Made by a program: the position numbers and the translations under genes
Shown: positions 1-8,249 of the stretch, piece after piece
How the letters are laid out: each line of letters opens with the position of its first letter
Position numbering within the stretch: position 1 is the stretch's first letter
The notes under the pieces: generated by a model
What the model was told of the DNA's origin: nothing
Seen by the model: the letters and a program-made list of their open reading frames with translations, nothing else
Database searches by the model: none
DNA from: Bacillus sp. NEB1478
GTDB lineage: Bacteria > Bacillota > Bacilli > Bacillales > Fictibacillaceae
Assembly (NCBI RefSeq): GCF_031582965.1
Contig: NZ_CP134049.1
Coordinates: forward strand, 1,798,001-1,862,000
DNA length: 64,000 nt
Direction of reading: 5' to 3'

Positions 1-1
1 T

Positions 2-103
2 ATATTTGAACAGCCAGATCATTACCAATCGTATATTCAATTAAGTGAATTGTTTTCAGAATGGGAAAAGAAAAGTGTCATATTAATGAGGCGAAAAACA
101 TAA
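2..103 (+). CDS. C-terminal tail of an unidentified gene, cut by the window edge
   Basis: An open frame enters from the left edge and stops at TAA 101-103, giving 33 residues that end in LMRRKT. The charged, regular codon use looks like a real protein terminus. Nothing in the tail identifies a family, so no function is assigned. The next gene follows about 50 bases downstream on the same strand. Confidence 0.5.
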   Translation: MFEQPDHYQSYIQLSELFSEWEKKSVILMRRKT

Positions 104-155
104 AGACAAGGTCTGTGGACATATGATGAAGCATGAGACGTCAAGGAGGGGTAGC

Positions 156-1418
156 ATGCAGATTCATGTAGTTAAACGAGGTGATTCTCTTTGGAAACTA
201 TCTCAGTTCTACAAATTGCCTTGGCAGGAGATAGCGACAGTCAACAGATTGACTCAAAATGATCAGCTTACAGTGGGCCAAACACTATTTATACCTACAC
301 CATTCTCGTATACGGTTCAGCCAGGGGATACTTTACTCGTAATCTCTAAAAAAATCGGTGTCCCAATAACTGAACTTCAACAAGCAAATCCTGGAGTATC
401 AGACTCGTCACTCCACGTTGGCTTAGTCTTAAATGTTCCAGAACGGCAAAAGAAAACCATTCTGACAAACGCGTTTGCTGAGCCTGTGCCAAAAGCAAGA
501 GTGAATTTTGCAGCTGCTGCAAAAGCTTTAACGTATACAACGATATTCAGTTATGAAGTTAACGAAAAAGGGGAGCTAAAACCTCTTGATGATGATGACT
601 TTATAAAAGAGATCAAGAACAAAAATGTAAAACCTCTGATGGCGATTACGAACATTAAAGATGGGGAATTTAGTGAGGAAGCTGGAACTGCAATCTTAAC
701 AAATGAGAGTGTCTCAAACCAGCTCATTGAAAATTCGATTGCGATGATGAAAAAAAAAGGTTTTGAAGGCATATCTGTAGATTTTGAGTTCCTAGGCAAA
801 AAAAATAAAGAAGCATACAACAATTTTTTAAAGAAAATAACAAAAGCGATGCACGAAGAAAAATACATCGTCCTTACCGCTGTAGCTCCAAAAATCAGCA
901 GCACTCAAATTGGCGAGTGGTATGAATCACATGATTATAAAGCCCATGGAGAGATCGTGGATTACGTAATTTTAATGACGTACGAATGGGGATTCAGCGG
1001 CGGACCTCCAATGGCGGTCAGCCCAGTGCCATCCCTCAAAAAAGTACTGGATTATGCAGTTACTGAAATCGATCCTAAAAAAATACTTATGGGAATCAAT
1101 CTATATGGATATGATTGGAAGCTGCCCTATAAAGAAGGCGGAGAATTTGCAAAAGCTCTGAATCCTGTTCAGGCAATTCAACTGGCAGGTAAAAGAAAAG
1201 CTGCTATATTGTACAATAACAAAGATGAAGCTCCGTATTTTACGTATTGGGGTAAGGACAAAAAAGAACATATCGTGTGGTTTGAGGATTTAAGAAGTAT
1301 GAAAGCGAAGTTTGATATTGTTGATCAATACGGTTTTGCAGGAGTAAGCTTTTGGAACTTGTCATTTGGCTACCCAGTCTTTTGGAATTACTTAATCGAT
1401 CGCTACACCATAAAATAG
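156..1418 (+). CDS. LysM-domain glycoside hydrolase family 18 protein (YaaH/SleL-like)
   Basis: The 420-residue product carries two N-terminal LysM peptidoglycan-binding modules (about residues 1-45 and 50-94, the second beginning YTVQPGDTLLVISKK), followed by a GH18-type barrel. The barrel contains VDFEFLG, which fits the acidic GH18 active-site strand, and ILMTYEWG. In Bacillus this architecture is found in spore-cortex or cell-wall N-acetylglucosaminidases such as YaaH/SleL, so a role in spore germination or coat is inferred. I chose ATG 156 over the upstream ATG 123 because AAGGAGGGG lies five bases before it. No signal peptide is visible, as in YaaH. Confidence 0.85.
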   Translation: MQIHVVKRGDSLWKLSQFYKLPWQEIATVNRLTQNDQLTVGQTLFIPTPFSYTVQPGDTLLVISKKIGVPITELQQANPGVSDSSLHVGLVLNVPERQKKTILTNAFAEPVPKARVNFAAAAKALTYTTIFSYEVNEKGELKPLDDDDFIKEIKNKNVKPLMAITNIKDGEFSEEAGTAILTNESVSNQLIENSIAMMKKKGFEGISVDFEFLGKKNKEAYNNFLKKITKAMHEEKYIVLTAVAPKISSTQIGEWYESHDYKAHGEIVDYVILMTYEWGFSGGPPMAVSPVPSLKKVLDYAVTEIDPKKILMGINLYGYDWKLPYKEGGEFAKALNPVQAIQLAGKRKAAILYNNKDEAPYFTYWGKDKKEHIVWFEDLRSMKAKFDIVDQYGFAGVSFWNLSFGYPVFWNYLIDRYTIK

Positions 1419-1420
1419 TG

Positions 1421-1450
1421 AAGATGACCTATATTTTAGGTCATCTTTTA
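1421..1450 (+). terminator. Intrinsic terminator after the GH18 gene
   Basis: AAGATGACCT and AGGTCATCTT form a 10-bp stem around ATATTTT, followed by TTATT, three bases after the stop codon. Confidence 0.75.
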
Positions 1451-1452
1451 TT

Positions 1453-1488
1453 AAAACAAGCCCCAGCGAAGCCAGGGGCTTGTTTTTA
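1453..1488. terminator. Second terminator-like hairpin
   Basis: AAAACAAGCCCC and GGGGCTTGTTTT are perfectly complementary and flanked by T and A runs, so it could work in both directions between the convergent GH18 and ponA genes. Confidence 0.65.
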
Positions 1489-1596
1489 TGCTGCATACAG
1501 AAAACACGAGCTGCATATGAAAATACGAGCGCTATATGAAAAATACGTCCTATCTCATATTACTTTCTATTTTTTACAATTAACAACCAAAAAAAA

Positions 1597-1627
1597 GACT
1601 GACAAAATGAAATGTCAGTCCTTTTTT
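1597..1627 (-). terminator. ponA terminator
   Basis: GACTGACA and TGTCAGTC form an 8-bp stem around AAATGAAA. On the minus strand the stem is followed by a run of T, directly after the ponA stop codon. Confidence 0.85.
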
Positions 1628-1631
1628 ACAT

Positions 1632-4232
1632 TTATTGATTTAATGGCGGTACTTGAAGACCTTCGCCTTCCCGCTGCTTTTCTTTGCGGTTTTGGTTGCC
1701 TTGGTCACCTTGATTAGGCGGTGTGCCAGGTTCACCTTGACTAGGAGGTGTACCTGGCTCTGTTCCAGGTTCCGTACCTGGAGTGCCGGGTTCACCTTCT
1801 CCAGGAGGAGTGCCAGGTTCACCCTGACCAGGTGGTGTACCAGGTTCACCTTGACCGGGAGGAGTTCCTGGCTCCTGAGTGCCCTCAGGAGCTGCAATCG
1901 TGATCGAAGTTTCAGCCGGTTCACTTTGTGTATTGCTTTCACTATCGACCGCAATGACTTGGAATGTGTATTTACCTGGGGCAGGGGTAGGGACAGCAAA
2001 TTTTGTATCATTAATAGTCGCTCTTTCCTGCATCGGTCCATCGTTATAGCTCGCTAGAACTTTAAATGTTATACCATCTTTTTTCTTATACTTCCAATCC
2101 ACTTGAATTTCGTTCTTCTTATCATCGAACTTGGCTTTTAATCCTTCGATCGTTGCTGGTTTATCAAACTTGTCACTAACTTCAGGCAGTTTTGAACCTT
2201 TAACGAACAACTCTCTGATCTTATCTGAAGCAGGTGTGTACTCACTTGCGCGTTTTCCAGTTCCTTTTTCAAGAACTACTTCTTGAACGGATTTTGGTTT
2301 CTTAAAGCCAGTATTTTTATGGTTTAATTCTTTCATAATGTCGCGGAAAATCTGTTTTGAATAATCGTCTTTTGCATTATCCAAGTACAGGGCATTTCCT
2401 TCGTCATCTTGAATATGTTCATACCCGGTCCATACTGCAGCTGAATAGGTGGTTGTGTAACCTGCCATCCAGGCGTCTTTCGTGGCTTTGCTCGGTATGC
2501 CATATTTATCTCTCTCATTTTTATCATAGTTTGTCGTTCCCGTTTTTCCGGCAATATCCAAGCCGCTGACATTTGCTTGCGTACCTGTTCCTCTGTCCAG
2601 AACGTCTCTTAGCATATCTGTAATCATATAAGCTGTGTAATCTTTCATGGCAGCTTTAGGTTCACTGTCGACTTCTATCACACGACCGTCAGGGAACTCA
2701 ATTTTTCGAATGGTTGTCGGTGTGCTGTATAATCCGCCATTCCCGAAAGCTGCATATGAACCAGCTAGTGTAAGAGGAGATATTCCTTTGTTAAAACCGC
2801 CAATTGCATAAGACGGATAAGTTGTACTTGGATCAAGGCTAAAGCCAAGTCCATTAGCAAATTCAGTAGCTTTATCTGCGCCGATATCTTGGAATGTTCG
2901 AATAGCTGTTGTATTCTTCGATTCTACAAGTGCTTGACGCATCGTAATATTTCCAGCGTTTTTGTCATCATGGTTGTTAATCGTTACGTCATCAAGTTTG
3001 ACAGGTTCATCTTTTAAAATATGACCCGTGCTCCATTGTTCGTTTTCGATAGCTGGACCGTAATCCAGAATAGGTTTAATCGTTGAACCCGGCTGGCGTT
3101 TAATCCGAGAAGAGAACTGATTGCTCAGCTGGACACCGCGTCCGCTGCCGATCGCCCGGATAGCGCCTGTTTTTGTGTCAACAATCGCAACACCAGATTG
3201 CAAGTATTTATTCTCGTTCTCAAGTTTCGCTCTAAGTACATCTTCTGTAACTTGCTGAGCTTTCGTATCCAAGTTCGTATAGATCTTTAACCCTGCTGAG
3301 AAAATATCAACATCTTCCATACCGTCAATTTTCTTTACATCATCCATTACTTGTTTTAAATAAGCGTCATAGGGACGAGTTTCAGAGTTTATTGTTCCTT
3401 GATGAATTCTGTCTTTTACGGAAATGCTTTTCGCTTTTTCTGCCTCTGCTTTTGTAATGAAGCCATGTTGAGCCATTAAATTCAAGACAACATTACGGCG
3501 CTGTTCAGCAGCTTTCGGGTTTCGAGTAGGATCATAATAGCTTGGTGCTTTTGGCAGACCGGCTAACAGTGCTGCTTCATCGAGTTCGAGTTCATCAATA
3601 TCTTTATTGAAGTATGTTTTGGCTGCTGTTGCTACACCATAAGAACGGTTTCCAAAAAAGATTTTATTTAAGTACATCTCTAGAATCTGATCTTTCGAAT
3701 ACTTATTTTCGAGCTGATAAGCTAAGTACGCTTCACGGATTTTACGTGTCAGTGATTTTTCGTTGGTCAACACAGTGTTTTTGATAACCTGCTGAGTGAT
3801 CGTACTTGCACCTTCAGCGCCGAAACCATGTGTTACGTTTGCTAAAGCTGCACCAAAAATACGTCTGACATCGACCCCGTGATGTTTGCGGAAACGAACA
3901 TCCTCTGTGGCGATAAAGGCATTCTGAACATTATCAGGTATTTCATTTATATTTACTCTGATTCGTTTTTCTTGGCCTGAAAATAAAGAAACTTGTTCAT
4001 CATTCATATCTAGTATTTTGGATGAAACAGGCGTCTCCAGTTTTTTGGGGTCTAGTTTAGGTGAGGTTACTGCGATTGCAGCAATTGATAATACACCTAA
4101 AATACCTAAAATAAGTACAAGCAAGAGGAGTGTTTTCTTCCAATTGCGTTTTGGATTCTTTTTCTTTTTTGCCGGTTTCGAGCCTTCAGACGATTGTCTT
4201 CGCTCCACACGGCTTCGGTAATCTTTTGACAT
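1632..4232 (-). CDS. ponA: Class A penicillin-binding protein 1 (bifunctional transglycosylase/transpeptidase)
   Basis: This 866-residue protein polymerises and cross-links peptidoglycan at the outer face of the membrane. It has a Lys-rich cytoplasmic N-terminus, one membrane anchor (about residues 34-56), and a GT51 domain with the catalytic EDVRF glutamate near residue 110 and ASTITQQ. The transpeptidase domain has STIK (383-386), SKN (438-440) and KTGTT (563-567). An FN3-like segment follows, then a low-complexity tail of repeated GEPGTPP units (about 790-850), comparable to the Gly/Pro-rich C-terminal tail of Bacillus PBP1. It lies downstream of recU on the same strand, as in B. subtilis, where the two are cotranscribed. 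Confidence 0.96.
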   Translation of the reverse strand: MSKDYRSRVERRQSSEGSKPAKKKKNPKRNWKKTLLLLVLILGILGVLSIAAIAVTSPKLDPKKLETPVSSKILDMNDEQVSLFSGQEKRIRVNINEIPDNVQNAFIATEDVRFRKHHGVDVRRIFGAALANVTHGFGAEGASTITQQVIKNTVLTNEKSLTRKIREAYLAYQLENKYSKDQILEMYLNKIFFGNRSYGVATAAKTYFNKDIDELELDEAALLAGLPKAPSYYDPTRNPKAAEQRRNVVLNLMAQHGFITKAEAEKAKSISVKDRIHQGTINSETRPYDAYLKQVMDDVKKIDGMEDVDIFSAGLKIYTNLDTKAQQVTEDVLRAKLENENKYLQSGVAIVDTKTGAIRAIGSGRGVQLSNQFSSRIKRQPGSTIKPILDYGPAIENEQWSTGHILKDEPVKLDDVTINNHDDKNAGNITMRQALVESKNTTAIRTFQDIGADKATEFANGLGFSLDPSTTYPSYAIGGFNKGISPLTLAGSYAAFGNGGLYSTPTTIRKIEFPDGRVIEVDSEPKAAMKDYTAYMITDMLRDVLDRGTGTQANVSGLDIAGKTGTTNYDKNERDKYGIPSKATKDAWMAGYTTTYSAAVWTGYEHIQDDEGNALYLDNAKDDYSKQIFRDIMKELNHKNTGFKKPKSVQEVVLEKGTGKRASEYTPASDKIRELFVKGSKLPEVSDKFDKPATIEGLKAKFDDKKNEIQVDWKYKKKDGITFKVLASYNDGPMQERATINDTKFAVPTPAPGKYTFQVIAVDSESNTQSEPAETSITIAAPEGTQEPGTPPGQGEPGTPPGQGEPGTPPGEGEPGTPGTEPGTEPGTPPSQGEPGTPPNQGDQGNQNRKEKQREGEGLQVPPLNQ

Positions 4233-4309
4233 TGTTTTACCAACCTTTCAACTTCGTAAAAAAAGCTAACATAATCAATATTCGTGACTCGTTCATGGTT
4301 TATGAACAA

Positions 4310-4933
4310 CTAAACAGAAGGTGAAAAATAGACTCGATCTACTACTTCTAAATAATTCAGTCTTGGTTGATATCCGATAGTAATAGAATGTCCTTTTTCG
4401 GTAATTTCACCCTTTGGAATTGATTTTCTTCCTTCTTTTTGTTCATTCCAATATTGAATCAAAAACCGGCAATCAAATAAGTAGATGTCATCATCAGCTG
4501 AAAAGCGCAGGATGACAAAAGAGATTCCGCCATGATCAATAATCTGCTGCATATGATTGATTTGATGTTCATGGAAATTTTTTAAAGGAAAGCTTGTTTT
4601 GTTCTTCGTTTCCTTTGCTTCAAAATCAATATATTTTCCTTTATAAACCCCATTATAATCGGTAGTAGATGCGAGTTTGAAATAGGCTTCCTTAATGACG
4701 GCCGCCGATCTTTTCGGATATTCTACATTTACGATTTGAACTGGCGTCGGTTTTTTATGGATGACAGCCTTCCCTGTGAGGAGATAGTATTGATTACTTT
4801 GATTCAGATCATCTTCTAAAGACATTCCTCGATTGCTGTAAGAAATCTCTTTTTTAGGAACTGAAGATGATTTCTTTTTTGTTTTTATGGCAGAAACGAT
4901 CTTCTTGCCGTTCGGATAATGAAATGTCCCCAT
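4310..4933 (-). CDS. recU: Holliday junction resolvase RecU
   Basis: The 207-residue protein matches RecU in length and content: the [11 protein letters not shown] segment, [18 protein letters not shown] with the metal-binding Asp and Glu-Ala-Lys of the PD-(D/E)XK-type fold, and F-HEHQI. RecU resolves four-way junctions during recombinational repair and chromosome segregation. The gene is 77 bases upstream of ponA, the conserved Bacillus pairing, so a recU-ponA operon is likely. A GAAGGAGAT ribosome binding site precedes the ATG. Confidence 0.96.
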   Translation of the reverse strand: MGTFHYPNGKKIVSAIKTKKKSSSVPKKEISYSNRGMSLEDDLNQSNQYYLLTGKAVIHKKPTPVQIVNVEYPKRSAAVIKEAYFKLASTTDYNGVYKGKYIDFEAKETKNKTSFPLKNFHEHQINHMQQIIDHGGISFVILRFSADDDIYLFDCRFLIQYWNEQKEGRKSIPKGEITEKGHSITIGYQPRLNYLEVVDRVYFSPSV

Positions 4934-5004
4934 AATTCATCTCCTTCTTTAATAAAGGATGGCTATGGTCATGTTTAATAACAAAGACACATAGCCAAGT
5001 TTCT

Positions 5005-5253
5005 TTACTTTATTAATAGTGATTCAAGTTCATCTTCTTTAAATCCCATAATAACATGATCTTTGCTATCTTCATCGGTTATAACGGTAACCGGTGTTGC
5101 AGAAGCGCCTAATGCCACGACTTCCTGCATAAAGTTTTTATTTTTTCGGATATCGCGTTCTTCAAATTCGAAATTATGATCCTTCAGCCACTCTTTTTCA
5201 GCAAAACATGGAGGGCACGTTTCCTGTGTATAGATGATGATTTTATGCGCCAA
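5005..5253 (-). CDS. Glutaredoxin/thioredoxin-fold protein with CPPC motif
   Basis: The 82-residue product begins AHKIIIYTQETCPPC and shows the cis-Pro segment SATPVTVI, so it has the glutaredoxin family layout with an unusual CPPC redox motif. It probably performs a thiol-disulfide or deglutathionylation reaction in the cytoplasm. The start is TTG at 5253, because AAAGGAGG lies ten bases upstream on the minus strand. An upstream in-frame start near 5400 lacks a ribosome binding site and would overlap the divergent yppC gene. Confidence 0.8.
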   Translation of the reverse strand: MAHKIIIYTQETCPPCFAEKEWLKDHNFEFEERDIRKNKNFMQEVVALGASATPVTVITDEDSKDHVIMGFKEDELESLLIK

Positions 5254-5381
5254 TTTGATATGCCTCCTTTTTCCAATTGCATCTTTAATAAAGTTTAGTT
5301 TACTCCTTTTTTGTATGTGACACAAATATTTTATTGTTGAGTGGAGAACGATAAAAGTAGATGAAAGAAAGGGGATTTGCA

Positions 5382-6338
5382 GTGAACGAAAGGCTGGCAC
5401 ATATCATACAAAAAATCAGCAAAGCAACTTATTCACAAAATCGTGATAATATTTCACGTACCGTAAGCTATGCTGACTTTTTTAAACGCAATCCCGAGAT
5501 AAGATGGGCCATGCTGGCAAGCATGGTATCCAGGAACGCAGGATACAGCATGTGTGACTTAAAAGGGGACTGGTTTCCGAGAATTTTATCGAGAGATACG
5601 AGAAAACATCTCTTTTTAACGTATGAAAGAGCAAACTGGCTGATCTTTCAAGATGCCTATCCGCAATTATTGCTATATGAGTATTCTAAAAAAGCAGGTT
5701 TACCTCTCTTTCAACTTTTACCTTATTTCCATGTTTCAGCTTTCATGAAGGAGGAGTGGTACCGGTTCTGGGAAGAAAGAGATGTTAATCGATTAGTAAC
5801 TTCGCTCATAGTAAACGAACAGCATGTCATTGAAGAGCCTGTGTTAAAACACTCTTTTTATAAAAATCGCATCTTTTCAGCTTTGCCATTTATGCTGCAA
5901 GATTATATGCATTTTAGCACAGTATTGTTTCCTAGTCTTTCAGGTGAAGTGTACGGACTATCTGTTCATGGATTTAAAAAAGTAAAAAACAGAATCGAAA
6001 CGGGGAAAATGCTCTATTGGATATTGTTTTACTCTCCTTGGAGTGGTGAACTTTTACAATTTTCCAACCGGATAACCCACACTGGTTCAAGGCATGATTT
6101 TGAGAAATTTATCTATCCTGCAAAAAAAAGAGAAACACCACTTTTACGGATGGTGTATCCATGGATTGAACATAGCAGAACTCCAGCAAGAGATTGGAAC
6201 TTAAAATGGAAGAACACAGAGAGATTTTACAAACCGGTAAAAAAACCGAGTCAAGTGTGTTTAACAGATTGGTATAAGCAAAAGCAAAGACAGTTGAAAA
6301 TTGGGGTTTTATTAAAAGAATGGGTGCTGCATACATAA
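5382..6338 (+). CDS. yppC: DUF2515 family protein (YppC-like)
   Basis: The 318-residue product is rich in Trp and aromatic residues (for example WAMLASMVSRNAGYSMCDLK) and resembles the DUF2515/YppC family found next to recU-ponA in Bacillus. Its biochemical role is not known. I prefer the GTG at 5382, which has AAAGGGG seven bases upstream, over the ATG at 5361, which has no ribosome binding site. It is divergent from the redox protein gene and convergent with the SspM-like gene. Confidence 0.75.
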   Translation: MNERLAHIIQKISKATYSQNRDNISRTVSYADFFKRNPEIRWAMLASMVSRNAGYSMCDLKGDWFPRILSRDTRKHLFLTYERANWLIFQDAYPQLLLYEYSKKAGLPLFQLLPYFHVSAFMKEEWYRFWEERDVNRLVTSLIVNEQHVIEEPVLKHSFYKNRIFSALPFMLQDYMHFSTVLFPSLSGEVYGLSVHGFKKVKNRIETGKMLYWILFYSPWSGELLQFSNRITHTGSRHDFEKFIYPAKKRETPLLRMVYPWIEHSRTPARDWNLKWKNTERFYKPVKKPSQVCLTDWYKQKQRQLKIGVLLKEWVLHT

Positions 6339-6367
6339 AAAAGACGATTCAAATCGAACCGTCTTTT
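6337..6367. terminator. Bidirectional terminator
   Basis: AAAAAGACG and CGTCTTTTT flank a TTC/GAA inner pair. The hairpin lies between the convergent yppC and SspM-like genes and has T runs in both directions. Confidence 0.85.
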
Positions 6368-6374
6368 TGAAAGG

Positions 6375-6515
6375 TCATGTACTTGGCTGATCTGGACCAT
6401 TCAGTTTCTTATCGCCGTACCCAGTGCTGCGAGAACTCTCTTTTTGATCTTTTGCAGGACCATCTTGATCTTCAAACATTTCTTGATTTTTTTGCTGTTT
6501 GCTTTCTCCGCTCAT
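6375..6515 (-). CDS. sspM: Small acid-soluble spore protein, SspM-like
   Basis: This 46-residue, highly polar protein ends in DKKLNGPDQPST. As I recall it, the C-terminus of B. subtilis SspM is DKKLGGPNRPST, and sspM also lies in the ypp region. The N-terminal half (MSGESKQQKNQEMFEDQDG) is Lys/Gln/Glu-rich as in minor SASPs. The start is ATG 6515, preceded by AAGGAGGTG. A forespore-type promoter sits upstream (see 6548-6577). The identification rests on the short C-terminal motif plus synteny, so it is likely but not certain. Confidence 0.65.
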   Translation of the reverse strand: MSGESKQQKNQEMFEDQDGPAKDQKESSRSTGYGDKKLNGPDQPST

Positions 6516-6547
6516 TTTGTGCACCTCCTTATACTTCCGTACGTTGT

Positions 6548-6577
6548 TAGTTTTACGGATGGGACGACTGAATATAC
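6548..6577 (-). promoter_or_regulatory. Putative sigma-F-type forespore promoter of the SspM-like gene
   Basis: Reading the minus strand, GTATA is followed after 15 bases by CGTAAAACTA. The sigma-F consensus is GYATA, 15 bases, then GGNRANAHTR, so only one position of the -10 differs. The start codon is about 33 bases beyond the -10. Confidence 0.55.
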
Positions 6578-6725
6578 AAACAATCAACAATTAGATGTCG
6601 AAATTCAAATGAATTTGGGCAAAACCACTTTCTTTGCCGAATAAAAACTAGTTTTGTCACGTATGAAGGGTTAAAAAGAAAATGAACGAAATTAGTTCTT
6701 ATTAGAAAACGGGGAGGTATTCACT

Positions 6726-7235
6726 ATGGAAATGGTATTGAAGACCAAAACTGTCTCTGAGGAACTTGGAGTGAATCCAACAACGGTTCAGCGGTGGGTA
6801 AGGCATTTCAATATTCAGTGTGATAAGAATGACCATGGCCACTATTTATTTAAACAAGGTGACATAGAGCAGCTAAAAGAAATAAAGGCACAGCTCGACC
6901 AAGGACTTTTAATGAGCGATATCCAAATCAGCACGTTCAAAACAGTAGAACATACGATGGGAAATCCTTTAGAGTTTGACGATAAGTTTGAACGATTGGA
7001 AGCAGCCATAACTGCGTTAGAGAAGAAAATAGAAGAAAAAGCTGATACAGTGGTATCTTATCAGATGCTGCAGCACGCACGAGAAGTTGAAGATTTAGTG
7101 AAAAAGATGGAGCTAATGGAATATAGGCTTCAGGATCTAGAAGTCGCACTCCTCAAAAAGAGTTACCCTGAAGAAACAGAGTATGTGAAACCGAAGCCTA
7201 AAAAGAACTGGTTCGTGAGTTTATTTACTTTATAA
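6726..7235 (+). CDS. racA: Chromosome-anchoring protein RacA (MerR-type HTH plus coiled coil)
   Basis: The 169-residue protein starts with a MerR-like winged helix (TVSEELGVNPTTVQRWVRHF, then NDHGHYLF). A heptad-rich helical region follows (about residues 85-145) and then a basic, aromatic end, KKNWFVSLF. This is the layout of RacA, which binds centromere-proximal DNA and tethers it to DivIVA at the pole during sporulation. B. subtilis RacA is slightly longer (184). A strong GGGGAGG precedes the ATG. A general MerR-family annotation is the alternative. Confidence 0.8.
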   Translation: MEMVLKTKTVSEELGVNPTTVQRWVRHFNIQCDKNDHGHYLFKQGDIEQLKEIKAQLDQGLLMSDIQISTFKTVEHTMGNPLEFDDKFERLEAAITALEKKIEEKADTVVSYQMLQHAREVEDLVKKMELMEYRLQDLEVALLKKSYPEETEYVKPKPKKNWFVSLFTL

Positions 7236-7300
7236 AAAAATGAAAAAGTGTAAGTCCTTCTATTCTTTGGTACAGTATAAGGAATGGAGGGACTATTTTT

Positions 7301-7657
7301 ATGAGTAATCATTTATATCATATGACGAATCAATTAATAGAAGATATAGAAGAAGCGTTTGATATCTTTAAAAATCAGACGAAGGCGAGAGATACCGAAG
7401 CTGATTTTTATAAGGAAATAAAACCTTTTGCTGACAGGATTCACACAAGAGTATCTGAGTGGGAGCCAGCTGCAAGAGAATGGGTAATCGCGAACAAGCC
7501 GAAATATTTATATCCGATTCAAATCAAAACTGCTGCAGAAAATATAGGATATTTAGGAGTATATGTTTTTCAAAAAAAAATGAAGGATAAGCGGATCACT
7601 GAAATGGTAAAGTCCGTTTTGTACGTATTAAACCAGTTGAAAGATAACGTGAAATAA
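7301..7657 (+). CDS. yppE: YppE family protein (DUF1798)
   Basis: This 118-residue helical protein has the DUF1798 signature segments HMTNQLIEDIEEAF, EPAAREWVIANKPKYLYPIQI and KRITEMVKSVLYVLNQL. It is a small cytoplasmic four-helix-type protein of unknown function, located in the ypp cluster as in B. subtilis. AATGGAGGGA precedes the ATG. The stop codon lies inside a perfect hairpin (7647-7667). Confidence 0.85.
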   Translation: MSNHLYHMTNQLIEDIEEAFDIFKNQTKARDTEADFYKEIKPFADRIHTRVSEWEPAAREWVIANKPKYLYPIQIKTAAENIGYLGVYVFQKKMKDKRITEMVKSVLYVLNQLKDNVK

Positions 7658-7667
7658 AATTTCACGT
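7647..7667. repeat. Perfect inverted repeat over the yppE stop codon
   Basis: ACGTGAAAT and ATTTCACGT flank AAA. No T run follows in either direction, so it is not a standard intrinsic terminator. Confidence 0.6.
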
Positions 7668-7709
7668 ACCGTACATAAAAACTTCTTTTAAAATAAGGGG
7701 ATTAACAAG

Positions 7710-8249
7710 ATGTTTCATCCATCCGTTTATGATAATCTTAAGGTTGTGCTTGAAGGAGTCGTATATGACTCTGATTTTTCTGGGGAAATAGAAATAATAG
7801 ATCGAAAAGATATAGTGGATTTTGCTGTAATAGAAAAAAGTATCTCGCTCAGTTTTATCGTTTTAGGAATTAGTGATTCTATTAATGGAAAAATAATTTT
7901 AAGTACGAATCTAGAAAAACTGGCAACAGAAAAGCTGCAAGATATTCCTGAAAATGCCGGATGTAATTTATCTATCCAAATCGAAACACCAGTATATGAA
8001 ATTGAAACTGACTGCAAACAGCTTCAATTGATTTTAAGAAAGTGGACAACAGGAGAAATTAAAGGCAAGATTGAGCAAAAACTTACCTATATATATGGAG
8101 AATCAAGAAACGTATTTAATAACACGGTCTCGATAGAGATTGAAAAACCTGTGACAGAAGATGATACTGATCGTTTTTCAGCTGTCCTGGGACATGTTAT
8201 TGCTTCCATTAAGGAATTCAATCAATATTTTAAGGGGTACAAAAAATGA
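7710..8249 (+). CDS. Hypothetical protein coupled to a DEAD-box helicase
   Basis: I do not recognise this 179-residue protein. It is acidic, alternates beta-prone segments (VVLEGVVYDSDFSGEIEI, CNLSIQIETPVYEIE) and has no signal peptide or membrane helix, so it is predicted to be cytoplasmic. It has a good ribosome binding site (AAGGGG) and shares four bases (ATGA) with the start of the helicase gene, which implies translational coupling and joint function. It may be a helicase partner or an RNA-related adaptor, but that is inference from position only. Confidence 0.75.
   Translation: MFHPSVYDNLKVVLEGVVYDSDFSGEIEIIDRKDIVDFAVIEKSISLSFIVLGISDSINGKIILSTNLEKLATEKLQDIPENAGCNLSIQIETPVYEIETDCKQLQLILRKWTTGEIKGKIEQKLTYIYGESRNVFNNTVSIEIEKPVTEDDTDRFSAVLGHVIASIKEFNQYFKGYKK

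Noticed and set aside
1653..2057. Plus-strand frame of 134 codons opposite the ponA tail
   Set aside because: It is an open frame created by the Gly/Pro/Glu repeats of ponA on the other strand, with no ribosome binding site or independent signal.
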